Below are positions 27,726 through 39,283 of a stretch of 64,000 nucleotides of DNA, piece by piece. The notes under the pieces are model-generated. The model searched no databases, was not told the DNA's origin, and saw nothing but the letters and a program-made list of their open reading frames with translations. The DNA is taken from NCBI GenBank assembly GCA_035771165.1, contig JAWNZC010000311.1:3646501-3710500 (forward strand). The letters are read 5' to 3'. Made by a program: the position numbers and the translations under genes. How positions within the stretch are numbered: the first letter of the stretch is position 1; each line of letters begins with the position of its first letter. The DNA comes from Paragorgia papillata (taxonomy: Eukaryota > Cnidaria > Anthozoa > Scleralcyonacea > Coralliidae).

Positions 27726-28202
27726 AAGATAAGGTTCATTCTTGCCAAGAATATTTTTTCTTGTTTCAAGTAATGTGAATTCACTCTTCATTCTTACCAA
27801 GAATATTTTTTCTTGTTTCAAGTAATGTGAATTCACTCTTCATTCTTACCAAGAATATTTTTTCTTGTTTCAAGTAATGTTAATTCTCTCTTCATTCTTA
27901 CCAAGAATATTTTTTCTTGTTTCAAGTAATGTTAATTCTCTCTTCATTCTTACCAAGAATATTTTTTCTTGTTTCGAGTAATGTTAATTCACTCTTCATT
28001 CTTACCAAGAATATGTTTTCTTGTTTCAAGTAAAATGAATCCTCTGTATATTCTTGCCAAGAATATTTTTTCTTGTTTCAAGTAAATTCTGTTCTTGGTA
28101 ATAACAGTTTTACTTAAAATGTCTTATTTCAAGTAAATTAATGCTTGAAATAAGAATTTAACAAGAATTTTATTCTATGTAAGAATGTAAAATTTTGCTG
28201 TG
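27726..28202. repeat. CACTA-1 right subterminal array: seven 52-bp units plus terminus
   Basis: The motif ccaagaatatt recurs at 27745, 27797, 27849, 27901, 27953, 28005 and 28057, exactly 52 bp apart, each followed by tttcttgtttcaagtaa. The array ends in variant copies and then the terminal inverted repeat at 28191-28202. It shares the CTTGTTTCAAG and TTCTTA words with the left end but is far more regular. Confidence 0.88.
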
Positions 28203-31200
28203 TATACAAGAAATGAGGGTGAAAGGTATTGTATATATTGTAACTATATCAAGAGTTACCCTCAAAAAAACTAAGCCTGGTCGAATATACCGGAAAACGG
28301 ATAATATTCAACCGGGCTGTGTCTAGTAATGTATTGTGACAAGAAATGAGGGTGAAGATATTGTATATTGTAACTATATCAAGAGTTACCGTCAAAAAAC
28401 TAAGCCCTGTCGAATATACCGGAAAACGGTAATATTCAACCGGGCTATCTCTAGTAATGTATTGTGACAAGAAATGAGGGTGAAAGATATTGTATATTGT
28501 AACTATATCCAGAGTTACAGTCAAAAAACTAAGCCCGGTCGAATATACAAAAAAACGGTAATATTCAACCGGGCTATGTCTAGTAATGTATTGTGACAAG
28601 AAATGAGGGTGAAGATATTGTATAGCGTAACTATATCAAGAGTTACCGTCAAAAAACTAAGCCCGGTCGAATATACCGGAAAACGGTAATATTCAACTGG
28701 GCTATGTCTAGTAATGTATTGTGACAAGAAATGAGGGTGAAAGATATTGTATATATTGTAACTATACAAGAAATGAGGGTGAAAGATATTGTATATATTG
28801 TAACTATATCAAGAGTTACCCTCAAAAAACTAAGCCTGGTCGAATATACCGGAAAACGGTAATATTCAACCGTGCTGTGTCTAGTAATGTATTGTGACAA
28901 GAAATGAGGGTGAATATATTGTATATTGTAACTATATCAAGAGTTACGATCAAAAAACTAAGCCCGGTCGAATATACCAGAAAACGGTAATATTCAACCG
29001 GGCTACGTCTAGTAATGTATTGTGACAAGAAATGACGGTGTAACTATTGTATATTGTAACTATATCGAGAGTTACCGTCAAAAAACTAAACCCGGTCGAA
29101 TATACCGGAAAACGGTAATATTCAACCGGGCTATGTCTAGTAATGTATTGCGACAAGAAATGAGGGTGTAACTATTGTATATTGTAACTATATCGAGAGT
29201 TACCGTCAAAAAACTAAGCCCGGTCGAATATACCGGAAAACGGTAATATTCAACCGGGCTATGTCTAGTAATGTATTGTGACAAGAAATGAGGGTGAAAG
29301 ATATTGTATATATTGTAACTATATCAAGAAATGAGGGTGAAAGGTATTGTATATATTGTAACTATATCAAGAGTTACCGTCAAAAAACTAAGCCTGGTCG
29401 AATATACCGGAAAACGGTAATATTCAACCGGGCTGTGTCTAGTAATGTATTGTGACAAGAAATGAGGGTGAAGATATTGTATATTGTAACTATATATATC
29501 AAGAGTTACCCTCAAAAAACTAAGCCCGGTCGAATATACCGGAAAACGGTAATATTCAACTGGGCTATGTCTATTAATGTATTGTGACAAGAAATGAGGA
29601 TGAAATATATTGTATATTGTAACTATATCAAGAGTTACCGTCAAAAAACTAAGCCCGGTCGAATATACCGGAAAACGGTAATATTCAACCGGGCTATGTC
29701 TAGTAATGTATTGTGACAAGAAATGAGGGTGAAGATATTGTATATTGTAACTATATCAAGAGATACCCTCAAAAAACTAAGCCCGGTCGAATATACCGGA
29801 AAACGGTAATATTCAACTGGGCTATGTCTAGTAATGTATTGTGACAAGAAATGAGGGTGAAAGATATTGTATATATTGTAACTATACAAGAAATGAGGGT
29901 GAAAGATATTGTATATTGTAACTATATCAAGAGTTACCGTCAAAAAACTAAGCCCGGTCGAATATACCGGAAAACGGTAATATTCAACCGGGCTGTGTCT
30001 AGTAATGTATTGTGACAAGAAATGAGGGTGAAGATATTGTATATTGTAACTATATATATCAAGAGTTACCCTCAAAAAACTAAGCCCGGTCGAATATACC
30101 GGAAAACGGTAATATTCAACTGGGCTATGTCTATTAATGTATTGTGACAAGAAATGAGGATGAAATATATTGTATATTGTAACTATATCAAGAGTTACCG
30201 TCAAAAAACTAAGCCCGGTCGAATATACCGGAAAACGGTAATATTCAACCGGGCTATGTCTAGTAATGTATTGTGACAAGAAATGAGGGTGAAGATATTG
30301 TATATTGTAACTATATCAAGAGTTACCCTCAAAAAACTAAGCCCGGTCGAATATACCGGAAAACGGTAATATTCAACTGGGCTATGTCTAGTAATGTATT
30401 GCGACAAGAAATGAGAGTGTAACTATTGTATATTGTAACTATATCGAGAGTTACCGTCAAAAAACTAAGCCTGGTCGAATATACCGGAAAACGGTAATAT
30501 TCAACCGGGCTATGTCTAGTAATGTATTGTGACAAGAAATGAGGGTGAAAGATATTGTATATTGTAACTATATCAAGAGTTACCGTCAAAAAACTAAGCC
30601 CGGTGGAATATACCGGAAAACGGTAATATTCAACCGGGCTGTGTCTAGTAATGTATTGTGACAAGAAATGAGGGTGAAGATATTGTATATTGTAACTATA
30701 TATATCAAGAGTTACCCTCAAAAAACTAAGCCCGGTCGAATATACCGGAAAACGGTAATATTCAACTGGGCTATGTCTATTAATGTATTGTGACAAGAAA
30801 TGAGGATGAAATATATTGTATATTGTAACTATATCAAGAGTTACCGTCAAAAAACTAAGCCCGGTCGAATATACCGGAAAAACGGTAATATTCAACCGGG
30901 CTATGTCTAGTAATGTATTGTGACAAGAAATGAGGGTGAAGATATTGTATATTGTAACTATATCAAGAGTTACCCTCAAAAAACTAAGCCCGGTCGAATA
31001 TACCGCAAAACGGTAATATTCAACCGGGCTATGTCTAGTAATGTATTGTGACAAGAAATGAGGGTGAAAGATATTGTATATATTGTAACTATACAAGAAA
31101 TGAGGGTGAAAGATATTGTATATTGTAACTATATCAAGAGTTACCCTCAAAAAACTAAGCCCGGTCGAATATACCGGAAAACGGTAATATTCAACCGGGC

Positions 31201-32262
31201 TATGTCTAGTAATGTATTGTGACAAGAAATGAGGGTGAAAGATATTGTATATATTGTAACTATACAAGAAATGAGGGTGAAAGATATTGTATATATTGTA
31301 ACTATATCAAGAGTTACCCTCAAAAAACTAAGCCTGGTCGAATATACCGGAAAACGGTAATATTCAACCGGGCTGTGTCTAGTAATGTATTGTGACAAGA
31401 AATGAGGGTGAAGATATTGTATATTGTAACTATATCAAGAGTTACCCTCAAAAAACTAAGCCCGGTCGAATATACCGGAAAACGGTAATATTCAACCGGG
31501 CTATGTCTAGTAATGTATTGTGACAAGAAGTGAGGGTGAAAGATATTGTATATATTGTAACTATATCAAGAGTTACCCTCAAAAAACTAAGCCTGGTCGA
31601 ATATACCGGAAAACGGTAATATTCAACCGGGCTGTGTCTAGTAATGTATTGTGACAAGAAATGAGGGTGAAGATATTGTATATTGTAACTATATCAAGAG
31701 TTTACGATAAAAAAACTAAGCCCGGTCGAATATACCGGAAAACGGTAATATTCAACCGGGCTACGTCTAGTAATGTATTGTGACAAGAAATGACGGTGTA
31801 ACTATTGTATATTGTAACTATATCGAGAGTTACCGTCAAAAAACTAAACTCGGTCGAATATACCGGAAAACGGTAATATTCAACCGGGCTATGTCTAGTA
31901 ATGTATTGCGACAAGAAATGAGGGTGTATCTATTGTATATTGTAACTATATCGAGAGTTACCGTCAAAAAACTAAGCCCGGTCGAATATACCGGGAAAAG
32001 GTAATATTCAACCGGGCTATGTCTAGTAATGTATTGTGACAAGAAATGAGGGTGTAACTATTGTATATTGTAACTATATTGAGAGTTACCGTCAAAAAAC
32101 TAAACCCGGTCGAATATACTGGGAAAAGGTAATATTCAACCGGGCTATGTCTAGTAATGCATTGTGACAAGAAATGAGGGTGTAACTATTGTATATTGTA
32201 ACTATATCGAGAGTTACCGTCAAAAAACTAAACCCGGTCGAATATACCGGAAACCGGTGTTT
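28203..32262. repeat. Satellite array, right arm
   Basis: Same monomer family as 1-15214, resuming in mid-monomer at TATACAAGAAATGAG. The block 28249-29284 repeats monomer variants seen near 1417-2452 and 6511-7300. The array ends inside a hairpin arm at about 32262, where unrelated AT-rich sequence begins. Confidence 0.95.
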
Positions 32263-32491
32263 GTTAAATCAGTAAAATAAAACTAAAAGTAAACCTAATA
32301 TTTTAGTTAGCTTTGTAAAAATATAAATGCTGAACATCCAATTTGGACAAATGTTTTGTAAACATAATAAAATGTGCCATTATGTTTTGAAAGTTTCAAA
32401 ATTTTGCTCAAATGTGCTGTCAAATCGTGGGAAATGCCGTTTTAGAGACCCCAATTTGAGACATTTTCCGGGGGGGCATGCCCTCGGGTCA

Positions 32492-33312
32492 CCCCCCAAT
32501 CTCGAGCCCATAGTCACCCCCTTTTTGTTCAGCGGGAGAGCGCGGGGGAGACTCTGGGGAAACTGGATTGATTCTCCGTTTTGATTGGTTATTTTAAATT
32601 TATTGAATTAATCGATTCAAAACATACAGATTGTGAAATAATGAAAGTCAAATATATTGCTTTATTCAATAACTTATTATATCTTCAAATTTAGACGCCT
32701 CATTTACACTTCTTCCCTTTGTTTAATTATATCTGGGTCTCATTCACACAAACAAACTTCATAGCAAAGTACAAGATGAATTTAGAATAACAAATAGTCG
32801 CAATGAACAAAACAAATCCTGGTGGGATTTGTCGTTATATTTGATGTATAAATGTAAAACAATTTAAACAATGAAAAAGCATATTTAAGACAATTAAAGA
32901 ACGGAATCAGCCTTCGCAATCGCAACTCGTATTTAAAAGGCTTGTGATCGTCTGACCGACGACGATATTGGCGTCGTGAATTGATATTTACCTTAGATTT
33001 CAAGAACGTTTATGTCAAGTGCCACCACCAGCAGTGTCAGTCTCTCTCCGACAATTTTAACGTGCATCTGATCTGCGTTTTATGCAGGATTCTCACAAAT
33101 ATAGTATACGAGTATTAGCTAGTATTTGCGATGTCAAACAGAAACGAACTCATGAACACAACGCATATTCTGCACAGCAGCTGAGGCTACGGTCATGCGC
33201 TTAACCGGAACCCCTCATTTCAGGGGTAATTAAATCCAATTTCCCCAGAGTCTCCCCCGCGTTCTCCCGCTGACCAAAAAGGGGGTGACTATGGGCTCGA
33301 GATTGCCCCCCC
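32492..33312. mobile_element. Inverted-repeat element (non-autonomous DNA transposon candidate)
   Basis: An arm at 32492-32571, containing CAATCTCGAGCCCATAGTCA, is repeated inverted at about 33232-33312 with roughly 95 percent identity by eye. The 660-bp centre is AT-rich and has no credible gene. A run of 21 C lies at the right edge. No target duplication could be assigned. Confidence 0.65.
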
Positions 33313-33326
33313 CCCCCCCCCCCCCC
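33306..33326 (+). repeat. Poly-C run of 21
   Basis: Uninterrupted C homopolymer at the right edge of the inverted-repeat element. Its length is prone to sequencing error. Confidence 0.9.
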
Positions 33327-34020
33327 TAAACAGTGGACCACAACTTTGACTGACATTTTCAAAATCATATATCCGCCTCTGGATTAAATTGTTGACAAAC
33401 CATTAGAGATTGGATGCAAACGATCCTCACACTATTTAACGCTTTAAACGATCCAAACGATTTAAAGCGGCCTGAACAATTTAAACAGTTAATCGAATCT
33501 ATACCTTCTAAATTATTGTGTAGCCTTTCACTAGATTAAACCACAAGTTCTGAATATTTTTGGCGCAATTAAATTTTGATAATAATCATTTTTTATTTAT
33601 ACGAAGCTGAAATCAGCTGACGAAAAGTTTAAAATAACCACATTAAATCAACACCGCTGCCAAATGTTTGCGCATGCGTGAATTTACTAGAGTATACATT
33701 GCAAGAGAAGTGGGAACTAGCCGTTGCAACAACAACGAGAAATTGAAGACTAAGTAGGACTCGACTATTCATTTGTGTTTTAAAAAAAGGGTAAAGAAAA
33801 TTACGAAAGGGTTATTTCAGATTATGTTACAATATTGACAAAGAAGCCGTGCACAAATTACCTACGTAATCTTTTTGGTAGTATGCTTATATTTTTAACT
33901 TTTATGTCGGACTCTCGGACCAGTACAAATATTTCAGTGTTTTCCCGCTCTTTTTCAAACGTTTGGCATCGGTTGAATCGGGGGCCGGGGGGTTCACTGT
34001 TAAAACTCCTTATGTCCAAG
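33327..34020. other. Intergenic stretch, nothing recognised
   Basis: Mixed-composition sequence with short open frames only. No repeat pair, RNA gene or conserved protein motif was found by eye. Confidence 0.4.
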
Positions 34021-34112
34021 ATCCTTATGACCCAATTTCACTAATTTTCATCACATAACTATTTCTTGTAATACGGTAGTTATGAACCAAGGAAGTAATA
34101 TTTTCTAGTAAC
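34021..34112 (+). repeat. Dispersed repeat copy A
   Basis: About 80 bp beginning aatttcactaattttcatca and containing gtaatacggtagt and agtaatattttc. A second copy at 35921-35999, in the same orientation, is about 85 percent identical. The flanks differ, so this is a dispersed rather than tandem repeat of unknown class. Confidence 0.7.
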
Positions 34113-34200
34113 TTTTTACATTTTTTTCGTGAAAAGTGCGGAAATGCGAAGTAATACTTGGCCTATCACTCGTTCCAGGCTCCTTTGCGGGAGTATACCC

Positions 34201-34845
34201 AACCTCGTCCCCAGGGCTATTTGTGGGTGCTGGGCCAAGATGGCGGCCAAGAACAAAAGGCCCTGGCACAGGCTGAGCTATCATCACATCTGATTGGTCG
34301 AGATAACATTGGATGTTTTAGGTATTCTTATTCGTGAAAATAAGGCGGACGGCAGGCTATCTCGCTGGCATTTGTTTTTGGGCTCAAATTATATTAAATA
34401 AGTGATACCAGAATTGCTGGCTGTTGAAAACAATTTCAAAATGAATGAAAATGTGAGGAAAGCTAGGAAAGTTGGCGAAACACCCGTAAAAACGTCGGAA
34501 GAATATGAAATGATGGGTCGGGGCGTCTCTGTGCCCCGGCTGCCATGCAACGAAGTCCATGCGACGGCAATATAGAGTGTTTTCTAAATCGGGCGAACGA
34601 AAGACTTGGTGAACAAAGTCAACTATTTTGGCTGCAAAAGGAAAGTTCACTACAGGGCAGAATTTACGTGTTTGGCCATTGAGAAGCAGGCTTTTTTCAA
34701 ACAAGAATTCTCGACAAATCCAATGTTATCTCGACCAATCAGATGTGGTGATAGCTCAGCCTGTACCAGGGCTATTTGTTCCCGCCATTTTGTTTTTGGC
34801 CGCCATCTTAGCCCAGCCCCTACAAATGGCCCTGGGGACGAGGTT
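34201..34845. mobile_element. Inverted-repeat element with CCTCGTCCCCAGGGC arms
   Basis: Arm 34201-34315 is repeated inverted at 34717-34845 with small indels. Arms start aacctcgtccccagggc and run inward to aacattggat. The centre shows no convincing gene. The short frames read across the arms and are not supported as coding. Confidence 0.65.
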
Positions 34846-34855
34846 GACCATCTCC

Positions 34856-35363
34856 GAGAGTTCGACGGCTGCGTAGACAGCAGTTCCGTGCGGAAGTTTA
34901 ATAGAGGAAGATCCTAATCATTTGGGGACAAGGAAATAACACTTTCTTAATGGTTAACGGATAAGGTTGGCTTCGAAATGGGCGTTTCATATTCTTCCCT
35001 TAAACACTGCGATAGATGGTCACCTTCCTCACTAGACGATTGATATTGAGAGAGAATCTCCAATATATCGATGAAAAATCTCTACGACTAAGGCGATGAA
35101 AGTTTACTGAGCATTTGAGGGTTGAAATAAAAGGGAAATAAATTTATCACCTCTGTTGGAAAACATTTCATGGTATTATATAATTTCACTTTAAGAAATT
35201 CTCTCCTAGCTAATAGCTAGTGTACTATTGATTTAATGACACGCTTGGGATGGAGGTTCTTTTCAATATATGGAGATAAATATCTAAACGTGGAACATCC
35301 ATACTAAATTATGCATGTTACCGTTAACAGCATGACAAGTCTTTTGTACTTTTTCAATGAGGC
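34856..35363. other. Intergenic stretch, nothing recognised
   Basis: No open frame with recognisable content, and no repeat pair found. Confidence 0.4.
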
Positions 35364-35586
35364 AATCTCAATCTCGTTCCCAGAGCCCACGTTCCCCACC
35401 AGAGAAACGAAAGACTCTGGGATAATCCGTTTCACATGAATATTTCATTGGCTGATCAACACAGTGAACTCTTAATTTTAACTCTTCTTCTGGATAACAA
35501 GAATCCTGTGATGGCGGGAACGGATTATCCCAGAGTCTCTCGTTTCCCGGGTGGGGAACTTGGGCTCTGGGAAAGAGATTGAGATT
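35364..35586. mobile_element. Foldback MITE, 223 bp
   Basis: About 70-bp inverted repeats, beginning aatctcaatctcgttcccag and ending in the inverse at 35586, enclose about 80 bp. The arms differ at only a few sites. This is a typical miniature inverted-repeat element of unassigned superfamily. Confidence 0.75.
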
Positions 35587-35920
35587 GAGATGAACAGCTG
35601 TTTTAATATTTTTTTTGCAATTAGTCACAATATACAACGGTTTACCACGGTCTACCACGAGTTTAAATAGAACAATATTTTTAATTTCTATATAAAGCGT
35701 TGATAGACCGTGGTATATAGACAGTTGACAGATGTATAGATAAGTAAATGTTAAAGTATTGTGGAAGAGCCTGTCCACAATTTTAAATCAAAATTATAAC
35801 TCTTTTTCCGAAGGAAAAGGTCACAAATTTCACAGCTTGTTTATTCACTCTATAAATGAAAAACATGTTTCACCGGTATTTTATGCAAAAATGAGGAAAA
35901 TCAACCGAAGACTGTCTAAG
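35587..35920. other. Intergenic stretch, nothing recognised
   Basis: AT-rich. A small local inverted repeat around tttaccacggtctaccac and its partner near 35700 is visible, but there is no gene. Confidence 0.35.
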
Positions 35921-35999
35921 ACCTAATTTCACTAATTTTCACCACGTAACTATTTCATGTAATACGGCAGTGATAAACCGAGTAAGTAATATTTTCTTC
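35921..35999 (+). repeat. Dispersed repeat copy B
   Basis: Second copy of the repeat at 34021-34112, beginning aatttcactaattttcacca and ending agtaatattttct, in the same orientation. Confidence 0.7.
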
Positions 36000-37530
36000 T
36001 CGCCTCTCGCGCGCGCTCCACTGGCGCTTCTCAAGCCTCTTTCCACTGCCCCTGTCAACTCTTTCCCCCAGAACAGAAGCGTACTACGCAGGCTACTGTA
36101 GTGTAAGTACACAGCCTTGTCCCGTCGTTCTGAAGCACGCGTGAATACGATGAGTCTGGTACCTAGGTCTGATGTCACCCCTAGGAGTACAATAAACTTG
36201 AACATTTTTTCATGTATATTATTATAACTAGAAGTTACTATCGCAAGTGAAGTGCTGCCTCAAATGGCTGGTGTTTTACAAAATTCCCCCAAAGAAACCC
36301 TAGGTTTATTATTATTAATTGCAACAGATGCAACAAACACAGAGTATTTACAGATCTATTTTTATTTTTCTAATTATACGATTTAAGATTACAGATTACT
36401 ATAACGTACTTACTTGTTGATATAATTGGCAAGGGTTTTGACAGGATACACAGAGCTTACACACTATTATAGTATACAAATAATAAATAACCGTGGCTCT
36501 TGCTCTGGCCAAGTTGTCAATGCAATTCAAAGTGTCTCATGTTATGACAAACCTACAGCTAAAAAATTACACAGCAATATCCAATCGAGTACGTTAGACT
36601 ATTTAGCAGAAGTTTTGTTAGTAATAAGTGAAATATAACGTTCCAAGCTGTGGGCTAGCATTTTGGAGTTACGGATTGTTTGTAATCTGACTTTTGTTAG
36701 TCCTTGGTAACAATGCACTACATCCAAGGTGGTTATCACAACATAGTTATCCAGGACGCACTAATACTTCTGTTGTAAGTAAATCATATCAATAACAATG
36801 CTTCGAGTGAAATGATAATCAATATCTCCTCACATTTTAATGTACAGTAATGTATAATTAGTTCACTACACAAAGGTACAGATGCTGTGAATCCAGATAA
36901 GTCTTTGTGTGGAAATCCATCATTGAACCCAAATGTGTAGATTATATTCATTACTGTATGCAATGACTTCTTGTACAGAAACTGTACAGGAGTCGAATAG
37001 ATGGTATTTTAAATATAGTTCAATCCATGATGATAAATATTTAACAGATCCATTGTTTTTAGTGAATCAATGTTTTTCTTAGTTCTTTTGAAGAAGAACA
37101 GTTTGATAATTCCTTCCTTTTGAGGATACTTTGTAGTTACTTGTAGCCAGCAGACACTGCACTACTTGTATTGTATACCACAAATTATAAAAATCTATAA
37201 AAAGACAAAATTGTTTATTAGCATGCATATAACGCAAAACCTTGCAAGGATTATGCCCCACCATTCTCAATTGTCCGTGGTTAGCGCACAGGACTGGGAT
37301 ACCCCTTTTCAACTCCATGATTACTGCATTCTTGAGTTGGAGTTTGGGAAAACAAGCCTAAAGCAGGCTAATGAACGATATTTTTCAGTAGATCCCTGTC
37401 CGAGTAAGATAATTAGTGGCTTGTGCTGCCCATATATCAGACGAAGACGTAATTGCTCATCGTATGTTCACGACCAATGAGAGACGAGAGCTCCACTTAC
37501 CGGGAGCTATAGTCGCAATTCAGTTTGCAG
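36000..37530. other. Intergenic stretch, nothing recognised
   Basis: Open frames of 60-104 codons occur on both strands without recognisable motifs, signal peptides or consistent splice context. They are judged to be chance. Confidence 0.4.
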
Positions 37531-38694
37531 TCTCTCTCCTCCGCAGAGGCTTCTATTCGCAGGCGCGCGGGCAATCGTAAAGGCGCGGAGAACATCGGGA
37601 AGGTGGAAAAAGAGGTGAGATTCCCTCAGAAGCCTCTGCCAGATAATGTGCGGTTCTCTGGCAGGATTTGTGGTTCTGTGGTAAGTGGCATAAAAAAACC
37701 AACGATTTGGGAGAAATTCAGTACTCCCTTCAAGATCTAAGTATCAAAGGTTAGCATGACGATTTTCGTGAAGAAATAGTGCGATTACATGAATTTATTT
37801 GATTCTTGCTCATATTTACGTGTCTGCCATTTTAAATCAATTTAGATGTAAACTATATTTCAATTAATTTAGACTTCTTTATTCTCTTTACGATAACCAT
37901 AATGCAGAAGAAGATATAGAATGCTTTGCAATAAGTGCAAGTACGCCGGAGAAGGATTTTTTAACACCGAATTCGAAGTCGGCAAACGAACCGAATACGA
38001 AGAGAATTCAGTCAAGTAACAAATCTGCGGTTTTCTGGTCATGGGAGATAGCGACGATAGTTTGCACGAAGTACAATGTTTTCTTCAAGATCTAAGTCTA
38101 GAATGTTGTTCTGGACGTTATTAGTTCTGAATTCTTCCATGGAAATCAGCAGGAACGAATAAAAAAATTCGAAACGCTGCCAGACTGACAAACGTTTTAA
38201 TATCGAACGTTGAATCGTTGATAAACAAAGCCGACGAACTGCATGTGCTGGAATATTCTCAGCGCTAACTTTCTACATTACACCAAGCTCGCAAACGCAC
38301 CACATGCACTACGTGTATACGTGAAACTTATCGTAGGTAAGATCTATGTTTACAACATTTCAGTGTCTTTTGATTTAAACTTCTTGGATAGCATTTGTTT
38401 ACATTTCATAATTCAAAAGTGGAAAATCCTGTCCTTGTGTAACAATATTAACATTCTCGAGATGAGAATTGTCTACCAGCAATTTAAATGTGTCTTTTGT
38501 TCACAATTTATGGATTTCCAACTTTTCCGTAAGTTAAATTTGATTGTATATTGAAATTCCGAGTCTTGGTGCCTAGTCCATCACGGAATTTGGGCGCCAT
38601 ATTGACAACATTATCCGTCAGAGGCTACTTTTCTTTCCCTCTTCCCATCATTCCTCGCGCGTCTTCTCCTCCGAGCCTCTGCGGAGGAGAGAGG
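37531..38694. mobile_element. Inverted-repeat element with CTCTCTCCTCCGCAGAGGC ends
   Basis: The left arm from 37531 (ctctctcctccgcagaggc, then a GC-rich stretch through gataatgtg near 37650) is repeated inverted at about 38597-38694. The arms are about 100 bp and diverged internally. The centre is AT-rich with no convincing gene. The DIRS-like remnant starts only about 40 bp to the right, so this element may have inserted into or truncated it. Confidence 0.6.
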
Positions 38695-38734
38695 TTTACA
38701 GTTGATTCTTTCACACCTCTTTTACGAGGGGTTT

Positions 38735-39283
38735 ATGTAAAATGGCTGACTGATAGTCAGTCTGCAGCAAATATTGCACAGGTTGGGAGCATGAAATTTT
38801 CCTTACATAGGTTAGCTTTAGACATAAAAAGCTAGACATTCAGTTGATTCCTAGATCCCTTAGCGAAAAAGCGGCCAGTACCTAAGCAAAATCATTGATT
38901 TTGATGACTGGGAACTTGATCCCGCGGTTTTTCAAGATATAGCAGAAAAATTTGGCCCACATTCAATAGATTGTTTCGCAAATAATAAAAACTGTGAGGT
39001 TTCACGATTATTCTCAAGGTTTTGGAATCCAGGTACTTCAGGGCTCGATGCTTTCTTCCAGAGTTGGGGGCAAGAAAATTGTTTTGTAGTGCCGCCAGTC
39101 GTTATAGCATCGCGAGCTACCATTTTTATGTTTCAAAATAAAGCAAGAGGCGCTCTAGTAGTCCCTTTTTGTTTACACATTATGTCAGTTAGCAAATTTG
39201 TTGTAAAGGCAATACCGCATTGCGGCATGGGTGGAACAACAATTCTCTATTGGGTTCTCCTGCGAGGACTGGATTTATCGTAG
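38735..39283 (+). pseudogene. DIRS-like retrotransposon, RNase H-region remnant
   Basis: The frame first reads WLTDSQSAANIAQVGSMK, the RNase H-type TDS/VGSMK signature found in DIRS-like elements. After a frameshift between about 38835 and 38890 it continues as DDWELDP, CFANN and SRFWNPG to a stop at 39283. These blocks are the characteristic post-RT segment of DIRS elements in cnidarians. The reverse transcriptase that should lie upstream is missing; an inverted-repeat element occupies that place. Confidence 0.65.

Larger units (their letters stand above)
15215..28202 (+). mobile_element. CACTA-1: complete CACTA/EnSpm-like DNA transposon inserted in the satellite
   Basis: The element begins CACAGCAAAATT at 15215 and ends with the inverse of the same 12 bases at 28202. 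It is flanked by TA on both sides (15213-15214 and 28203-28204). Deleting the element and one TA restores the normal satellite reading gtaactatacaag, so both the boundaries and the 2-bp duplication are exact. CACTA/Mirage/Chapaev-type (CMC) elements are known for CAC-starting ends, 2- to 4-bp duplications, subterminal repeats and two genes, and all of these are present. It carries an 8-exon accessory gene on the minus strand and a 3-exon transposase gene on the plus strand, both with continuous spliced frames. No internal break is visible, so it may be autonomous (inference). Confidence 0.88.

Noticed and set aside
27726..28108. Seven evenly spaced units could look like a CRISPR-type array
   Set aside because: The spacers are also repeated, the host is an animal, and the array sits at the end of a CACTA element. 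It is a subterminal tandem repeat.
34384..34917. Overlapping frames on both strands of about 80-106 codons
   Set aside because: They run across the arms of an inverted-repeat element, so the apparent coding capacity is a by-product of GC-rich arms.
36426..37480. Small plus- and minus-strand frames of 70-104 codons
   Set aside because: No recognisable motif, no splice support, and composition like the surrounding non-coding DNA.
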